A stretch of DNA of 16,856 nt from an uncultured Eubacteriaceae bacterium (GTDB taxonomy: Bacteria > Bacillota > Clostridia > Eubacteriales > Eubacteriaceae): NCBI GenBank assembly GCA_947625175.1, contig CANQNI010000011.1, positions 1 to 16,856 of the forward strand, given 5' to 3'. The notes under the pieces are model-generated. The model did no database searches, was not told the origin of the DNA, and worked only from the letters and a program-made list of their open reading frames with translations. The position numbers and the translations under genes are program-made. Each line of letters opens with the position of its first letter. Position 1 is the stretch's first letter. This document shows positions 7,764 to 16,246 of the stretch, piece after piece.

Positions 7764-7769
7764 TAAAAT
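7764..7769 (+). promoter_or_regulatory. Possible -10 box just upstream of polC
   Basis: TAAAAT ends nine bases before the polC ATG, so a transcript from it would have almost no leader. No good -35 is visible at the proper spacing; the best, TTTAAA at 7739-7744, is 19 bases away. There is also no Shine-Dalgarno before polC. The rest of the 134-base gap from ispG holds only the weak hairpin at 7664-7681. Confidence 0.25.
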
Positions 7770-7778
7770 AAACTATTT

Positions 7779-10700
7779 ATGAATACATTTACTGAAGTTT
7801 TACAAAGTTATAATTTAGATTTAGTTGAAATAGTTGAACACTCATATTCTAATCAGATAGAATTTGTTTTCTCTGAAATTAATGAGAATCAAATAAACCC
7901 TTTAAAGAAAGAGCTTGAAGAAATTTTTGTATTTCCCAAGCCCTTTTTTATTCAGTGTTCTTTTAAACATATTAATAAAGATAATCCTAATTCAGAAGTA
8001 GAAGCTGAAGAAGATTTAACCAATTCTGGATCTGACTTATCAGAGCCAGTATTTAGTGACGATATTCCTGTAAGATCATCTGTTGATTTTGAGGATGGAG
8101 AGCTTATTTCCTTTTCTCAGGAAGAAGATTTATTCTCTGAACCTCCGTTAGAAATGGATGAGATTTTAAACGAAATAGAATCTAGTCCAAATGAAAAATC
8201 AGATAGTCAAAACCACAATGAAGAAAACGATTTCAATCTAGATGATTGGAAAGAGGAACAGCTTAAGAACGAAAAGAAAAAGGAAAAGGAATTATCGTTA
8301 AAAGCTAAAGAAGCGACCCATAAACTGTTAGAACCTGGTCAATATGTTTTTGGAAAAGAGATAAAAAAAGAATCTATTCCAATTATTGATGTTGACTTTT
8401 CTAATGAATATCCAGAAAAAGATATTAGTTTAGAAGGAACAATATTTAAAACTGAAACTAAAGACACTAAGAAAGGTACTATTTTTAGTTTTTATATTAC
8501 TGATTATACTTGTAGTATTGTAGTTCAAACATTTATTTCTAATAAAAAAGAAGAGATAAACAAAATTATTAGTGCCAATTTAACTGAAGGAAAAAGGATA
8601 AAAGTTTTTGGAAATATCGAATTTAACGAATTTCAGAAAGAAAAGATTCTTAGAGCCAGATCAATTCAGATTCTAGAACCAGTAAAAAGAATTGATACAG
8701 CAGAAGATAAAAGAATAGAACTTCATCTTCATTCACAATATAGTACTTTAGATGGCGTAGCTAAGGTTAAAGATATTGTTAACCGTGCTATAGAAAATAA
8801 TTACGAAGCTATAGGTATAACTGATCATGGAGTCCTTCAGGCCTATCCTGAATTTCAAAGACTAACAAAAGGAACTAATTTAAAAGTTCTTTACGGTGTT
8901 GAAGCCAATATGGTTGATACCCAAAGTAGGATAATTATTGGTAATACTGATCTTACCATTGATGATGAAATTGTTTTTTTTGATTTAGAAACAACTGGAA
9001 CTTCAATATATAAAGACCAGGTTATTGAAATAGCAGCTGTTGTTTTAAAGAACGGAAAAATAACTGATTCATTTCAAACATTAGTAAACCCTCATATTCC
9101 CATTCCCAAAAAAATTACCGAAATTACAGGAATAACTAATCAGGATGTCCATGAAGGAATTGAAGAAGATGAAGCCTTTGAAAAGTTCTTTGAATTTGTT
9201 AATAACAGAGTTTTAGTAGCTCATAATGCTACTTTCGATATAGGCTTTGTCAAACGTTGGCTAAATAAACATGATAAACCATTTGAATTTACTTTTATCG
9301 ATTCCTTGCCTTTGGCTAGAGCTTTAGTTCCAGAAATAAGTCGGTATAATATGAACCGCTTATGTTCTTTCTTTAAAATTAAAAATGAAAGAGCCCATAG
9401 AGCAAAAGAAGATTCTGAAGCTAGTGCAAAAGTTTTAGTAAAACTTTTTGATAGAGCTAGAGATAAAGGTGTTATAAAGCTAAAAGATTTAAACTCTTTA
9501 ATTGATATTAAAACAATGGCTTTAAAAAACCCGCATACAAATCATATTATTGTTTATGCTTTAAATCAAAAAGGACTATATAAACTCTACCAGTTAGTTT
9601 CTGATTCTCATATGAAATATTTCTATAAATATCCTAGAATTCCAAAAGAAATACTACAGGAAAACAGAGAAAATTTATTATTTGGTTCTGCCTGCAATAA
9701 AGGTGAATTATATGAAGCTATTTTAGATGGATCACCTGACGAAGTTTTAAGAGAAATTGCAGAGTTCTATGATTATTTAGAAATTCAACCTGTTCAAAAT
9801 TATTCTCATCTAAAGAGAAATGGGATTAAACTTTCTAAAGAACAACTAGAAGACATTAATAATAAAATAATCCAAATTGGAAAAGAAACTAATAAATTGG
9901 TTATAGCTACCAGTGATGCTCATTTTCTGGATCCTCAGGAGAGTATCTTTAGAGAAATTATTAAAAGTGCAACTTCAAAACAAAATCCTTCTAATAAGGC
10001 TCCTCTCTATTTAAGAACAACGCATGAAATGTTAGAAGAATTCAAATATCTTGGATATGATTTAGCCAGAGACGTTGTTATTGAAAATCCTAAAAAATTG
10101 CTTGAATTTTTTGGGGATGTTAAACCAATTCCGGATGGAACATTTCCACCAGTTATAGAAGGTGCTGATGAAGAAATCAGAGATATGACTTATAAACGAG
10201 CTCACGAAATTTATGGAAAAAATTTACCAAAATTCGTAGAAAAACGCATTAAACGCGAGCTCGATTCTATTATAAGTAATGGTTATGCTGTATTATATCT
10301 GATAGCTCAAAAATTGGTTAAACATTCTGAAGACGCAGGTTTTATTGTAGGTTCAAGAGGTTCCGTTGGATCTTCATTTGTTGCCTATCTTTGTGGAATT
10401 ACTGAAGTAAATTCACTTAGAGCCCATTATGTTTGTCCAAATTGTCATTACACTGAAGAAGTTAAAGAAAATGGAGTTATAGGACCTGATTTAAAAGATA
10501 AAACATGTCCTCATTGTCAGACAAACTTGAGAAAAGAAGGTTTTGATATTCCGTTTGAAACTTTCCTTGGTTTTGAAGGCGATAAAGAACCTGATATAGA
10601 TCTTAATTTTTCTGGCGATAATCAGGCTGAAGCCCATAGATATACAGAAGAACTTTTTGGTGAAGGCAAAACCTTTAGAGCGGGAACAATTTCTACAATT

Positions 10701-12011
10701 CAGGAAGCCTCAGCATTTGGTTATGTAAAGAATTTTTTCGAAGAACAGGGAAGCGATATTCCAAAAGCTGAAATTGAACGTCTTAAAGTAGGTTGTACAG
10801 GAATAAAACGTACTACTGGACAACACCCGGGTGGAATTATGGTTGTGCCAAAGAGTAAAGATATTTTTGAATTTACTCCCATACAATATCCTGCTGACGA
10901 TATAAATAGTCCGAATATAACAACTCACTTCGATTACCATTCAATCTCAGGAAGATTATTAAAACTGGATATCCTGGGTCATGATGATCCTACAATGTTA
11001 AGACGATTAGAACTTTTAACTGGTGTTAATCCGAGAGAGATCCCACTAGATGATAAAGACGTTATTAGTTTATTCACGAGTACTGATAGTCTTAATTTTA
11101 AAAAGAAATGCGATATAAAACTTGGTAACTTTGGAATTCCTGAATTTGGCACTTCTTTTGTCTATCAGATGATTCGAGATTTAAAACCTAAAACATTTTC
11201 AGATTTAATACGAGTTTCTGGTTGGTCTCATGGTACTGATGTTTGGACTGGTAATGCTCAACAACTGGTTAAAAGCAATAAAAAGGTTGATGAAATTATA
11301 AGTACTCGAGATGATATTATGCTCACTTTATTATCAAAAGGTTTAGAACCAATTGATTCTTTTACTATTATGGAAAAAGTCAGAAAAGGAAAAGGACTTA
11401 GTGACGAGGATATTAAAACGATGAAAAAACATAATGTCCAGGATTGGTTTATTGAATCTTGTCAAAAGATACAGTACTTATTTCCAAAAGCTCATGCGGT
11501 AGCTTATGTTATTATGGCTTTTAGAATTGCCTGGTATAAGATTCATTATCCTTTAGCTTATTATGCATGTTTCTTTGGAATTCGTTCAAAAGAGTTTGAT
11601 TTACCGATTATATCTGCTGGTATGGATGCAGTTAATGATGAAATTAAACGAATTAACGAATTGTCAAGATATGGAAAACTTTCTAATAAGGATAATCAGA
11701 GTTTAGTTTCATTACAGTTAGCTTTGGAAATGTATGCAAGAGGATTTAATTGTTTAAATATAGATCTTGAGAAATCTCATTATAATGAATTTAAAATTGA
11801 AGATAATGCTTTAAGACCGCCATTTAATACAATAAATGGAATGGGAGATACAGCTGCTGAAAGTTTATATAATACAATAAAGAATAATAAAATTTTGTCT
11901 CAGGAAGATTTATTAAATAAGAGCAAGATTACCAAAACTAATTTAAATACTTTAGAAGATTTAGGTTGTTTAAAAAATATGCCTAAGAGTAATCAAATTT
12001 CATTTTTCTAA
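7779..12011 (+). CDS. polC: DNA polymerase III PolC-type alpha subunit (with proofreading exonuclease)
   Basis: PolC is the leading-strand replicative polymerase of low-GC Gram-positive bacteria. At 1410 residues it has the family's full length and domain order. The N-terminal domain is followed by an acidic, low-complexity linker (about 70-185). An OB-fold covers about 207-300, and a PHP domain starts at HLHSQYSTLDG (near 309). The DEDDh proofreading exonuclease is inserted in the PHP (about 397-562) and has DLETTGT, AHNATFD and HRAKED intact. The PHP then resumes with SDAHF near 710. The polymerase core carries GSRGSVGSSF (near 857), a zinc-binding module with two CPxC pairs (near 886 and 910), and the catalytic PDIDLNF with Asp939 and Asp941. 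QHPGGIMV and GIPEFGT are present later. No Shine-Dalgarno precedes the ATG. It is the usual neighbour of ispG in clostridia, though proS is often between them. It ends at the hairpin at 12018-12048. Confidence 0.98.
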   Translation: MNTFTEVLQSYNLDLVEIVEHSYSNQIEFVFSEINENQINPLKKELEEIFVFPKPFFIQCSFKHINKDNPNSEVEAEEDLTNSGSDLSEPVFSDDIPVRSSVDFEDGELISFSQEEDLFSEPPLEMDEILNEIESSPNEKSDSQNHNEENDFNLDDWKEEQLKNEKKKEKELSLKAKEATHKLLEPGQYVFGKEIKKESIPIIDVDFSNEYPEKDISLEGTIFKTETKDTKKGTIFSFYITDYTCSIVVQTFISNKKEEINKIISANLTEGKRIKVFGNIEFNEFQKEKILRARSIQILEPVKRIDTAEDKRIELHLHSQYSTLDGVAKVKDIVNRAIENNYEAIGITDHGVLQAYPEFQRLTKGTNLKVLYGVEANMVDTQSRIIIGNTDLTIDDEIVFFDLETTGTSIYKDQVIEIAAVVLKNGKITDSFQTLVNPHIPIPKKITEITGITNQDVHEGIEEDEAFEKFFEFVNNRVLVAHNATFDIGFVKRWLNKHDKPFEFTFIDSLPLARALVPEISRYNMNRLCSFFKIKNERAHRAKEDSEASAKVLVKLFDRARDKGVIKLKDLNSLIDIKTMALKNPHTNHIIVYALNQKGLYKLYQLVSDSHMKYFYKYPRIPKEILQENRENLLFGSACNKGELYEAILDGSPDEVLREIAEFYDYLEIQPVQNYSHLKRNGIKLSKEQLEDINNKIIQIGKETNKLVIATSDAHFLDPQESIFREIIKSATSKQNPSNKAPLYLRTTHEMLEEFKYLGYDLARDVVIENPKKLLEFFGDVKPIPDGTFPPVIEGADEEIRDMTYKRAHEIYGKNLPKFVEKRIKRELDSIISNGYAVLYLIAQKLVKHSEDAGFIVGSRGSVGSSFVAYLCGITEVNSLRAHYVCPNCHYTEEVKENGVIGPDLKDKTCPHCQTNLRKEGFDIPFETFLGFEGDKEPDIDLNFSGDNQAEAHRYTEELFGEGKTFRAGTISTIQEASAFGYVKNFFEEQGSDIPKAEIERLKVGCTGIKRTTGQHPGGIMVVPKSKDIFEFTPIQYPADDINSPNITTHFDYHSISGRLLKLDILGHDDPTMLRRLELLTGVNPREIPLDDKDVISLFTSTDSLNFKKKCDIKLGNFGIPEFGTSFVYQMIRDLKPKTFSDLIRVSGWSHGTDVWTGNAQQLVKSNKKVDEIISTRDDIMLTLLSKGLEPIDSFTIMEKVRKGKGLSDEDIKTMKKHNVQDWFIESCQKIQYLFPKAHAVAYVIMAFRIAWYKIHYPLAYYACFFGIRSKEFDLPIISAGMDAVNDEIKRINELSRYGKLSNKDNQSLVSLQLALEMYARGFNCLNIDLEKSHYNEFKIEDNALRPPFNTINGMGDTAAESLYNTIKNNKILSQEDLLNKSKITKTNLNTLEDLGCLKNMPKSNQISFF

Positions 12012-12017
12012 AATAAA

Positions 12018-12048
12018 AGTCCAGGAAATTGTTACTTTTTCCTGGACT
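12018..12048. terminator. Terminator shared by polC and convergent degV
   Basis: An 11-base-pair stem, AGTCCAGGAAA (12018-12028) with TTTCCTGGACT (12038-12048), surrounds a nine-base loop. The stretch after the stem on the minus strand is T-rich (TTTTATTTT), so it is a classical terminator for degV. On the plus strand the tail is only ATTTATTT, so polC may terminate less efficiently. Confidence 0.75.
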
Positions 12049-12061
12049 AAATTTATTTAAA

Positions 12062-12907
12062 TTAAAATGATACTATAAGACCCTCTTCTTCAGCATAATA
12101 TGAATTAATACCACCAGCCTGATATATAGAGATATTACCAACATCTGGATAAGTTTTTTCAATAAGTCTCTTAGTTACTATAGCTCCGGGTTTATTAAAA
12201 ACGTCTAGGATTATTACGTTAACATCTTTCATATCTTTTAATTTGCCCATTTGCTCAACTAATTTTTTAATAGCTTTGGCCTCACCTCTAACTTTATAAA
12301 GAATATCCAATTTTCCATCAGTTCCTTTTCCAATAATTCTAATATTAAAGGTTCGGGCAAATTTACCAACAAAATAATTGAGTCGACCATTTTTAATTAA
12401 GTTTTCAAAACGACCCAGAGTAAAAAGTGTTTCTAGGCTATCACGATATTCATTTAATTCAGAAACAACTTCATCAAAAGATTTTCCTTGAGCAATTAAT
12501 TCATCAGCTTTTTCAACTAATAATAATTCTGTTCCACCTGTTCCCATAGAATCTATAATTTCAATCTGCTTTTCCGGAAATTTTTCAAGAGTCATTTGTT
12601 TAGCTACTTGAGCAGAATTATAGGAACCGGATAAATTATGTGAGAGAGTAACAGCAATTATTTTATCAGCATCATCCTTTTCAAAAGCTTCTCTAAAAGC
12701 ATTAGGACTTGGACAAGCTGTTGTAGAAGCAATAGCTGATTCATCAATAGCATCGACCATTTCGCGAATATCTAAATTTTGATCATCTATAAAATTTTTA
12801 TTTTCAACTGTTATGCTTAAGGGGACTTCTTCAAATGCTGCTTCGCTTTTTGGTTTATAATCTTGTTGAAAGTCGGCAGCTGAATCCGGGACTATTTTCC
12901 AAGACAT
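12062..12907 (-). CDS. DegV family fatty-acid-binding protein (FakB-like)
   Basis: DegV proteins bind a single fatty acid. In Bacillota, FakB members present it to the kinase FakA, which phosphorylates it so that exogenous fatty acids can enter phospholipids. The 281-residue length is normal. Visible family features are the N-terminal KIVPDSAAD, STTACPSP, the ligand-binding segment VTLSHNLSGSYNSA with its Ser and Asn, the GRFENLIKNGRL region, and the C-terminal YYAEEEGLIVSF. The ATG at 12907 has a strong AGAGG ribosome site with good spacing. A TATAAT box lies 23 bases further upstream. FakA is not in the window, and DegV paralogues are common in these bacteria, so the fatty-acid preference cannot be given. 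It converges on polC and shares its hairpin. Confidence 0.93.
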   Translation of the reverse strand: MSWKIVPDSAADFQQDYKPKSEAAFEEVPLSITVENKNFIDDQNLDIREMVDAIDESAIASTTACPSPNAFREAFEKDDADKIIAVTLSHNLSGSYNSAQVAKQMTLEKFPEKQIEIIDSMGTGGTELLLVEKADELIAQGKSFDEVVSELNEYRDSLETLFTLGRFENLIKNGRLNYFVGKFARTFNIRIIGKGTDGKLDILYKVRGEAKAIKKLVEQMGKLKDMKDVNVIILDVFNKPGAIVTKRLIEKTYPDVGNISIYQAGGINSYYAEEEGLIVSF

Positions 12908-12930
12908 AGTTACCTCTAAATTATTCTTTT

Positions 12931-12959
12931 ATTATATAGTTATAGCTTAAATTTAATAA
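12931..12959 (-). promoter_or_regulatory. Probable degV promoter
   Basis: TATAAT on the minus strand (12936-12931) ends 23 bases before the degV ATG. The -35 at 17-base spacing, TTATTA (12959-12954), is a poor match. The call rests on the perfect -10 and its position. Confidence 0.4.
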
Positions 12960-12988
12960 ATTAAACATTTTTATTTAAAAAAATTCGT

Positions 12989-13017
12989 TTAACATTTGTA
13001 TTAAATTCGTGTATAAT
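12989..13017 (+). promoter_or_regulatory. Promoter of tRNA-Arg
   Basis: TTAACA (12989-12994), a 17-base spacer and a perfect TATAAT (13012-13017) form a strong sigma-A promoter. The -10 ends 12 bases before the tRNA's first base, as expected for a tRNA gene with a short 5' leader. Confidence 0.8.
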
Positions 13018-13029
13018 ATATTTCTGTTT

Positions 13030-13103
13030 GTACCCATAGCTCAGATGGAAAGAGTATTAGCCTCCGAAGCTAATGGCCGGCGGTTCGAATCCGCCTGGGT
13101 ACA
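13030..13103 (+). tRNA. tRNA-Arg (anticodon CCG)
   Basis: A full cloverleaf can be drawn. The acceptor arms are GTACCCA (13030-13036) and TGGGTAC (13096-13102), with A73 at 13103. U8 and A9 are present. The D stem is GCTC/GAGT. The anticodon stem TTAGC/GCTAA carries the loop CTCCGAA, giving anticodon CCG for arginine CGG codons. The variable loop is short (TGGCC), and the T stem GGCGG/CCGCC holds TTCGAAT. CCA is not encoded and must be added. It stands alone between its own promoter and terminator. CGG is a rare codon in these AT-rich genes but does occur, for example in thiI. Confidence 0.96.
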
Positions 13104-13140
13104 CTTATTAACTGATAATAATATTTTAATTTAAGATAAT

Positions 13141-13170
13141 AAAAGACGGTCATTGAAAACCGTCTTTTTT
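13141..13170. terminator. Terminator after tRNA-Arg, also facing the PBP gene
   Basis: AAAAGACGGT (13141-13150) pairs with ACCGTCTTTT (13159-13168) around an eight-base loop, and the T run continues to 13170. It ends the tRNA transcript. In the minus direction the same stem is followed by TTTTATTAT, so it can also stop the PBP transcript, whose stop codon is 57 bases away. Confidence 0.8.
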
Positions 13171-13226
13171 AATTCTCCTATTTTCTTGATTTAATTTATT
13201 AAAATTTAAAAATTACTTAAATTTCT

Positions 13227-15428
13227 TTAATTAGAAGAATTGTTAGATTCTAAAGAACTATTATTGCCTGATGAATTTTTAAATCCATTTGAAATATTAG
13301 TTCCAGAAGAAGAACTATTATTAGTATTTGAACTACTTGTTGACTTTTGATTATTTGGTTCTGTTCCTTTTATATAATATTCTGAAGAACTTCCGTCTGG
13401 AATTAAAGTTGGTCCTTCAGGATATTGAACAATTGTAGAAGGTTTGGTAAAAGTTTTTGTTTTTGTATTTACTTCAATTGTATTAAAAACATTCTCAAAT
13501 AAAGCAGCTGGACCAGGTTTATCTCCTCCGAATATTCCGATATTTAGAGGATATTCTGTTCCATTTACATTAACTGAACCAGTATCATAACCATACCAAA
13601 CGGCCATTGAATAGGTTGGTGAATATCCACAATACCAAGCGTTTAATTGATTATCTATTGTACCTGTTTTTCCAGCTATTTCGGTTCCATTAACATTAAT
13701 TGTTGTTGTTCCTCCATTACTAGCTTGTTTTAAAACATCAGTTATTAAGAAACTAGTTTCGGGAGAGAAAACTTTTTCTTTAGTTGGATTGTGGGAAACT
13801 ATGATAGCACCGTTATTATCTTGAACTTCATAATATAAATAAGGAGCAATATAATCACCATTTCGAGCAAAGGTTGAATAGGCACTAGCCATCTGTTCTG
13901 TTGACTGGCCTTCTACATAACCGCCCAGAGCTAAAGCAGCTGAATTATTATCACCCTCAGAAATAGTTAACCCTAATTTTTGTGCGTACTCCATACTTTT
14001 AGGAATTCCAAGTTTTTGATTAACCTGAACCGCAATTGTATTTATAGATTCTTTTAGAGCATTTCTAACTGTTGTTGGTCCAATAAAAGTTAATTCTGAA
14101 TTTTGAGGCTGCCATCCATTAATATTAATGGGTTCATCATTAAAGATACTAGCTAAAGTAATAATTTTTTCTTCCAAAGCTGGTCCATATGTAGTAAGTG
14201 GTTTAGTAGATGATCCTACTTGAAATTGAGAGGTTGCTCTATTTAACGATAAACTTGTTTTTTCGTTTCTTCCGCCAACAATACCAACAACACCACCATC
14301 TTCATTATTAATAATAGTAGCTCCAACTTCCGGTAAATATGTCTCACCTGTTGCCTCTGAAACTATAACTGCATTTTCAGATTGACCAGGAAAAAGATTA
14401 TCATTTAAACTCGCCTGCTCTAGGGCTGTTTGAACGGTTGGATCAACAGTTGAATAAATCTTTAAACCAGTTGTATTAATATATTTAACCGCCTCATCTT
14501 CAGACATATTCAGAGCTTCCTGAATATCATTAACCAGTGAATAGTAAACAGCATCAGTAAAATAAGAATAGGTTTTATTAGGATTATTAACGACTAGGCC
14601 AGGATTCGTTTTTATTATTTGACGAGCTGCTTCAGCTTCATCTTGTATAATATAACCCTGATCCTGCATTTCATTAATAACATTTAAAGCTCTAGTCTGA
14701 TTGTTTGGATTTAAAATAATCTGACCATTTTCATTTCTTCTAATCTCATTAGTTTCATCATAGGTATATGGATCAAAGTAACTCGGAGAATTTGGAACAG
14801 CAGCTAAAATCGCTATTTGACCCAGATTCAATTCTTCAATATTCTTTCCAAAATATTGTCGAGACGCTGCCTGTATTCCTTCTGATCCATGAAAATTAAC
14901 TTTATTCAGATAACTGGTTAAAATTTGATCCTTAGAGTAAACCTGTTCTAACTGAAGAGCTAAAACCCATTCATCAAATTTTCTTTGAATGGTTTTTTCA
15001 GAAGTAAGATGAGTTAATTTTATTAATTGTTGTGTTATTGTTGAACCACCGGAACCATTTAAATTTTGATTTGAAATTACTTCCCGAACTGCTCTTAAAA
15101 CACCAAATATATCAACCCCCGGGTGATCATAAAATCTTTTATCTTCTATAGCTATAAAGGCATTTTTAACATTTTCTGGAATTTGTTCAGACATTAGAGT
15201 TTGTCTGTTTTCTTCTCCCTGAAGATTTTGATAGGGTTGGTCATTTCTATCGTAAATTACAGCATTTTGAGAATAGTCAAACAGGGCGGTATTGAGTGGA
15301 GGAACTTTTGGATAAAAATAAGCTATAACAGCAATACTCCCCGCTATTGCTATTAACAATAATATAAAAAGAAATATAAATAATCTCTTAAAAAAATGAT
15401 GTTTCTTTTTTACTTTTGTATTTTTCAA
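13227..15428 (-). CDS. Class A penicillin-binding protein (bifunctional glycosyltransferase/transpeptidase)
   Basis: This PBP1A-type enzyme polymerises lipid II and crosslinks stem peptides outside the membrane. The 733-residue protein has a basic cytoplasmic tail, one membrane anchor (about 16-38) and a GT51 domain with catalytic Glu95 in EDKRFYDHPG, then GGSTITQQL. The transpeptidase domain has all three active-site motifs: SSTK (Ser406, Lys409), SIN (Ser461-Asn463) and KTGT (from Lys587). The last 40-45 residues are a Ser/Asn-rich low-complexity tail, probably disordered. The start is TTG at 15428-15426. No ATG is available near the anchor and no good Shine-Dalgarno is visible, so the exact start is less certain than the identity. 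A TATAAT lies 36 bases upstream. The gene is divergent from yigZ. Its lipid-linked substrate depends on the UppS product encoded in the same window. Confidence 0.95.
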   Translation of the reverse strand: MKNTKVKKKHHFFKRLFIFLFILLLIAIAGSIAVIAYFYPKVPPLNTALFDYSQNAVIYDRNDQPYQNLQGEENRQTLMSEQIPENVKNAFIAIEDKRFYDHPGVDIFGVLRAVREVISNQNLNGSGGSTITQQLIKLTHLTSEKTIQRKFDEWVLALQLEQVYSKDQILTSYLNKVNFHGSEGIQAASRQYFGKNIEELNLGQIAILAAVPNSPSYFDPYTYDETNEIRRNENGQIILNPNNQTRALNVINEMQDQGYIIQDEAEAARQIIKTNPGLVVNNPNKTYSYFTDAVYYSLVNDIQEALNMSEDEAVKYINTTGLKIYSTVDPTVQTALEQASLNDNLFPGQSENAVIVSEATGETYLPEVGATIINNEDGGVVGIVGGRNEKTSLSLNRATSQFQVGSSTKPLTTYGPALEEKIITLASIFNDEPININGWQPQNSELTFIGPTTVRNALKESINTIAVQVNQKLGIPKSMEYAQKLGLTISEGDNNSAALALGGYVEGQSTEQMASAYSTFARNGDYIAPYLYYEVQDNNGAIIVSHNPTKEKVFSPETSFLITDVLKQASNGGTTTINVNGTEIAGKTGTIDNQLNAWYCGYSPTYSMAVWYGYDTGSVNVNGTEYPLNIGIFGGDKPGPAALFENVFNTIEVNTKTKTFTKPSTIVQYPEGPTLIPDGSSSEYYIKGTEPNNQKSTSSSNTNNSSSSGTNISNGFKNSSGNNSSLESNNSSN

Positions 15429-15463
15429 AATTCAATTAATTTCTAGACAACTTATAAAAAATT

Positions 15464-15469
15464 ATTATA
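15464..15469 (-). promoter_or_regulatory. Possible -10 box of the PBP gene
   Basis: A perfect TATAAT on the minus strand ends 35 bases before the TTG start. No acceptable -35 is found at 16-18 base spacing, so only the -10 is called. Confidence 0.35.
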
Positions 15470-15532
15470 TCACGTTTTTTTAAATGTTATTTATTTTACT
15501 TTAAAGTCACGAATTCTTCTAAATTATAGTAA

Positions 15533-15562
15533 TTCCGAATTACTAAATTTAAATGTTATAAT
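15533..15562 (+). promoter_or_regulatory. Promoter of yigZ, with -10 almost touching the start codon
   Basis: A perfect TATAAT at 15557-15562 ends nine bases before the GTG start of yigZ. TTCCGA at 15533-15538, 18 bases upstream, is a weak -35. Transcription would begin around 15568-15571, so the mRNA would have essentially no leader and no room for a ribosome site. Confidence 0.5.
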
Positions 15563-15571
15563 AATTTTTTA

Positions 15572-16234
15572 GTGACAAATAAATTAAAAAAATATTCTAC
15601 AATAAGCAATAATCCAGAAATTGAATACATAGTAAATAAAAGTCGTTTTATCGCTAGAGCTTATCCAGTATCCAATCCAGAGGAAATTGAAGAAATAATA
15701 CAATCTGTTCGGAAAGAACATTACAAAGCCAATCATGTTTGTAGTGCTTATATTTTAGCTCAAGAGCCGGTTAAGTTAAAATATAGTGATGACGGCGAAC
15801 CGTCAGGAACGGCTGGAAGGCCTATTTTAAATGTTATAGAAAAGCAGGAATTAACTGATATACTTATTTTGGTAATCCGGTATTTTGGCGGAATAAAACT
15901 CGGTAAAGGTGGTCTGGTTAGAGCCTATACTGAATCTGCCAGTAGAGTTTTAGAAGAAGCTACTAAAGTCTGGGTTCAAGAATACTGTATAATTGAGATT
16001 GAAACTGAATATTCTTTTTATCAGGGACTAAAACTTGAGTTAGCTAAACATAATATTAAACCTGAAAAAGAAGAATTTTTAGATATAGTTCGTTTAAGAT
16101 TCGAAATACCAGTAGAAGAAACGGATTGGTTTATTAATTTTATAGAAGATTATACAAATAATAATTATCTGGATGAGATAATTGAAACAAAACTTTTAGA
16201 AAAGAAATTTAATGAAGCGCATATTATAAAATAA
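15572..16234 (+). CDS. yigZ: YigZ/IMPACT family protein (UPF0029)
   Basis: YigZ proteins consist of an N-terminal IMPACT domain and a C-terminal ferredoxin-like domain. The family is related to eukaryotic IMPACT, a regulator of the kinase GCN2; the bacterial role is not settled and is linked to translation or nucleic-acid binding by structure. The 220-residue protein shows the family's diagnostic stretches: KSRFIARAYPV early on, NHVCSAYIL, SDDGEPSGTAGRPIL, and RYFGGIKLGKGGLVRAY around residues 100-116. The start is GTG at 15572. The conserved N-terminal block leaves no downstream start, and no other usual start codon lies upstream in frame near it. There is no Shine-Dalgarno, and a perfect -10 lies just before it. 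yebC follows after 12 bases with its own strong ribosome site, so the two are probably cotranscribed. Confidence 0.93.
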   Translation: MTNKLKKYSTISNNPEIEYIVNKSRFIARAYPVSNPEEIEEIIQSVRKEHYKANHVCSAYILAQEPVKLKYSDDGEPSGTAGRPILNVIEKQELTDILILVIRYFGGIKLGKGGLVRAYTESASRVLEEATKVWVQEYCIIEIETEYSFYQGLKLELAKHNIKPEKEEFLDIVRLRFEIPVEETDWFINFIEDYTNNNYLDEIIETKLLEKKFNEAHIIK

Positions 16235-16246
16235 GAGGAGGTTAAT

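Noticed and set aside
13202..13224. Eight-base-pair hairpin just after the PBP stop
   Set aside because: The stem is made only of A-T pairs and no T run follows in the right place; the hairpin at 13141-13170 is the better terminator.
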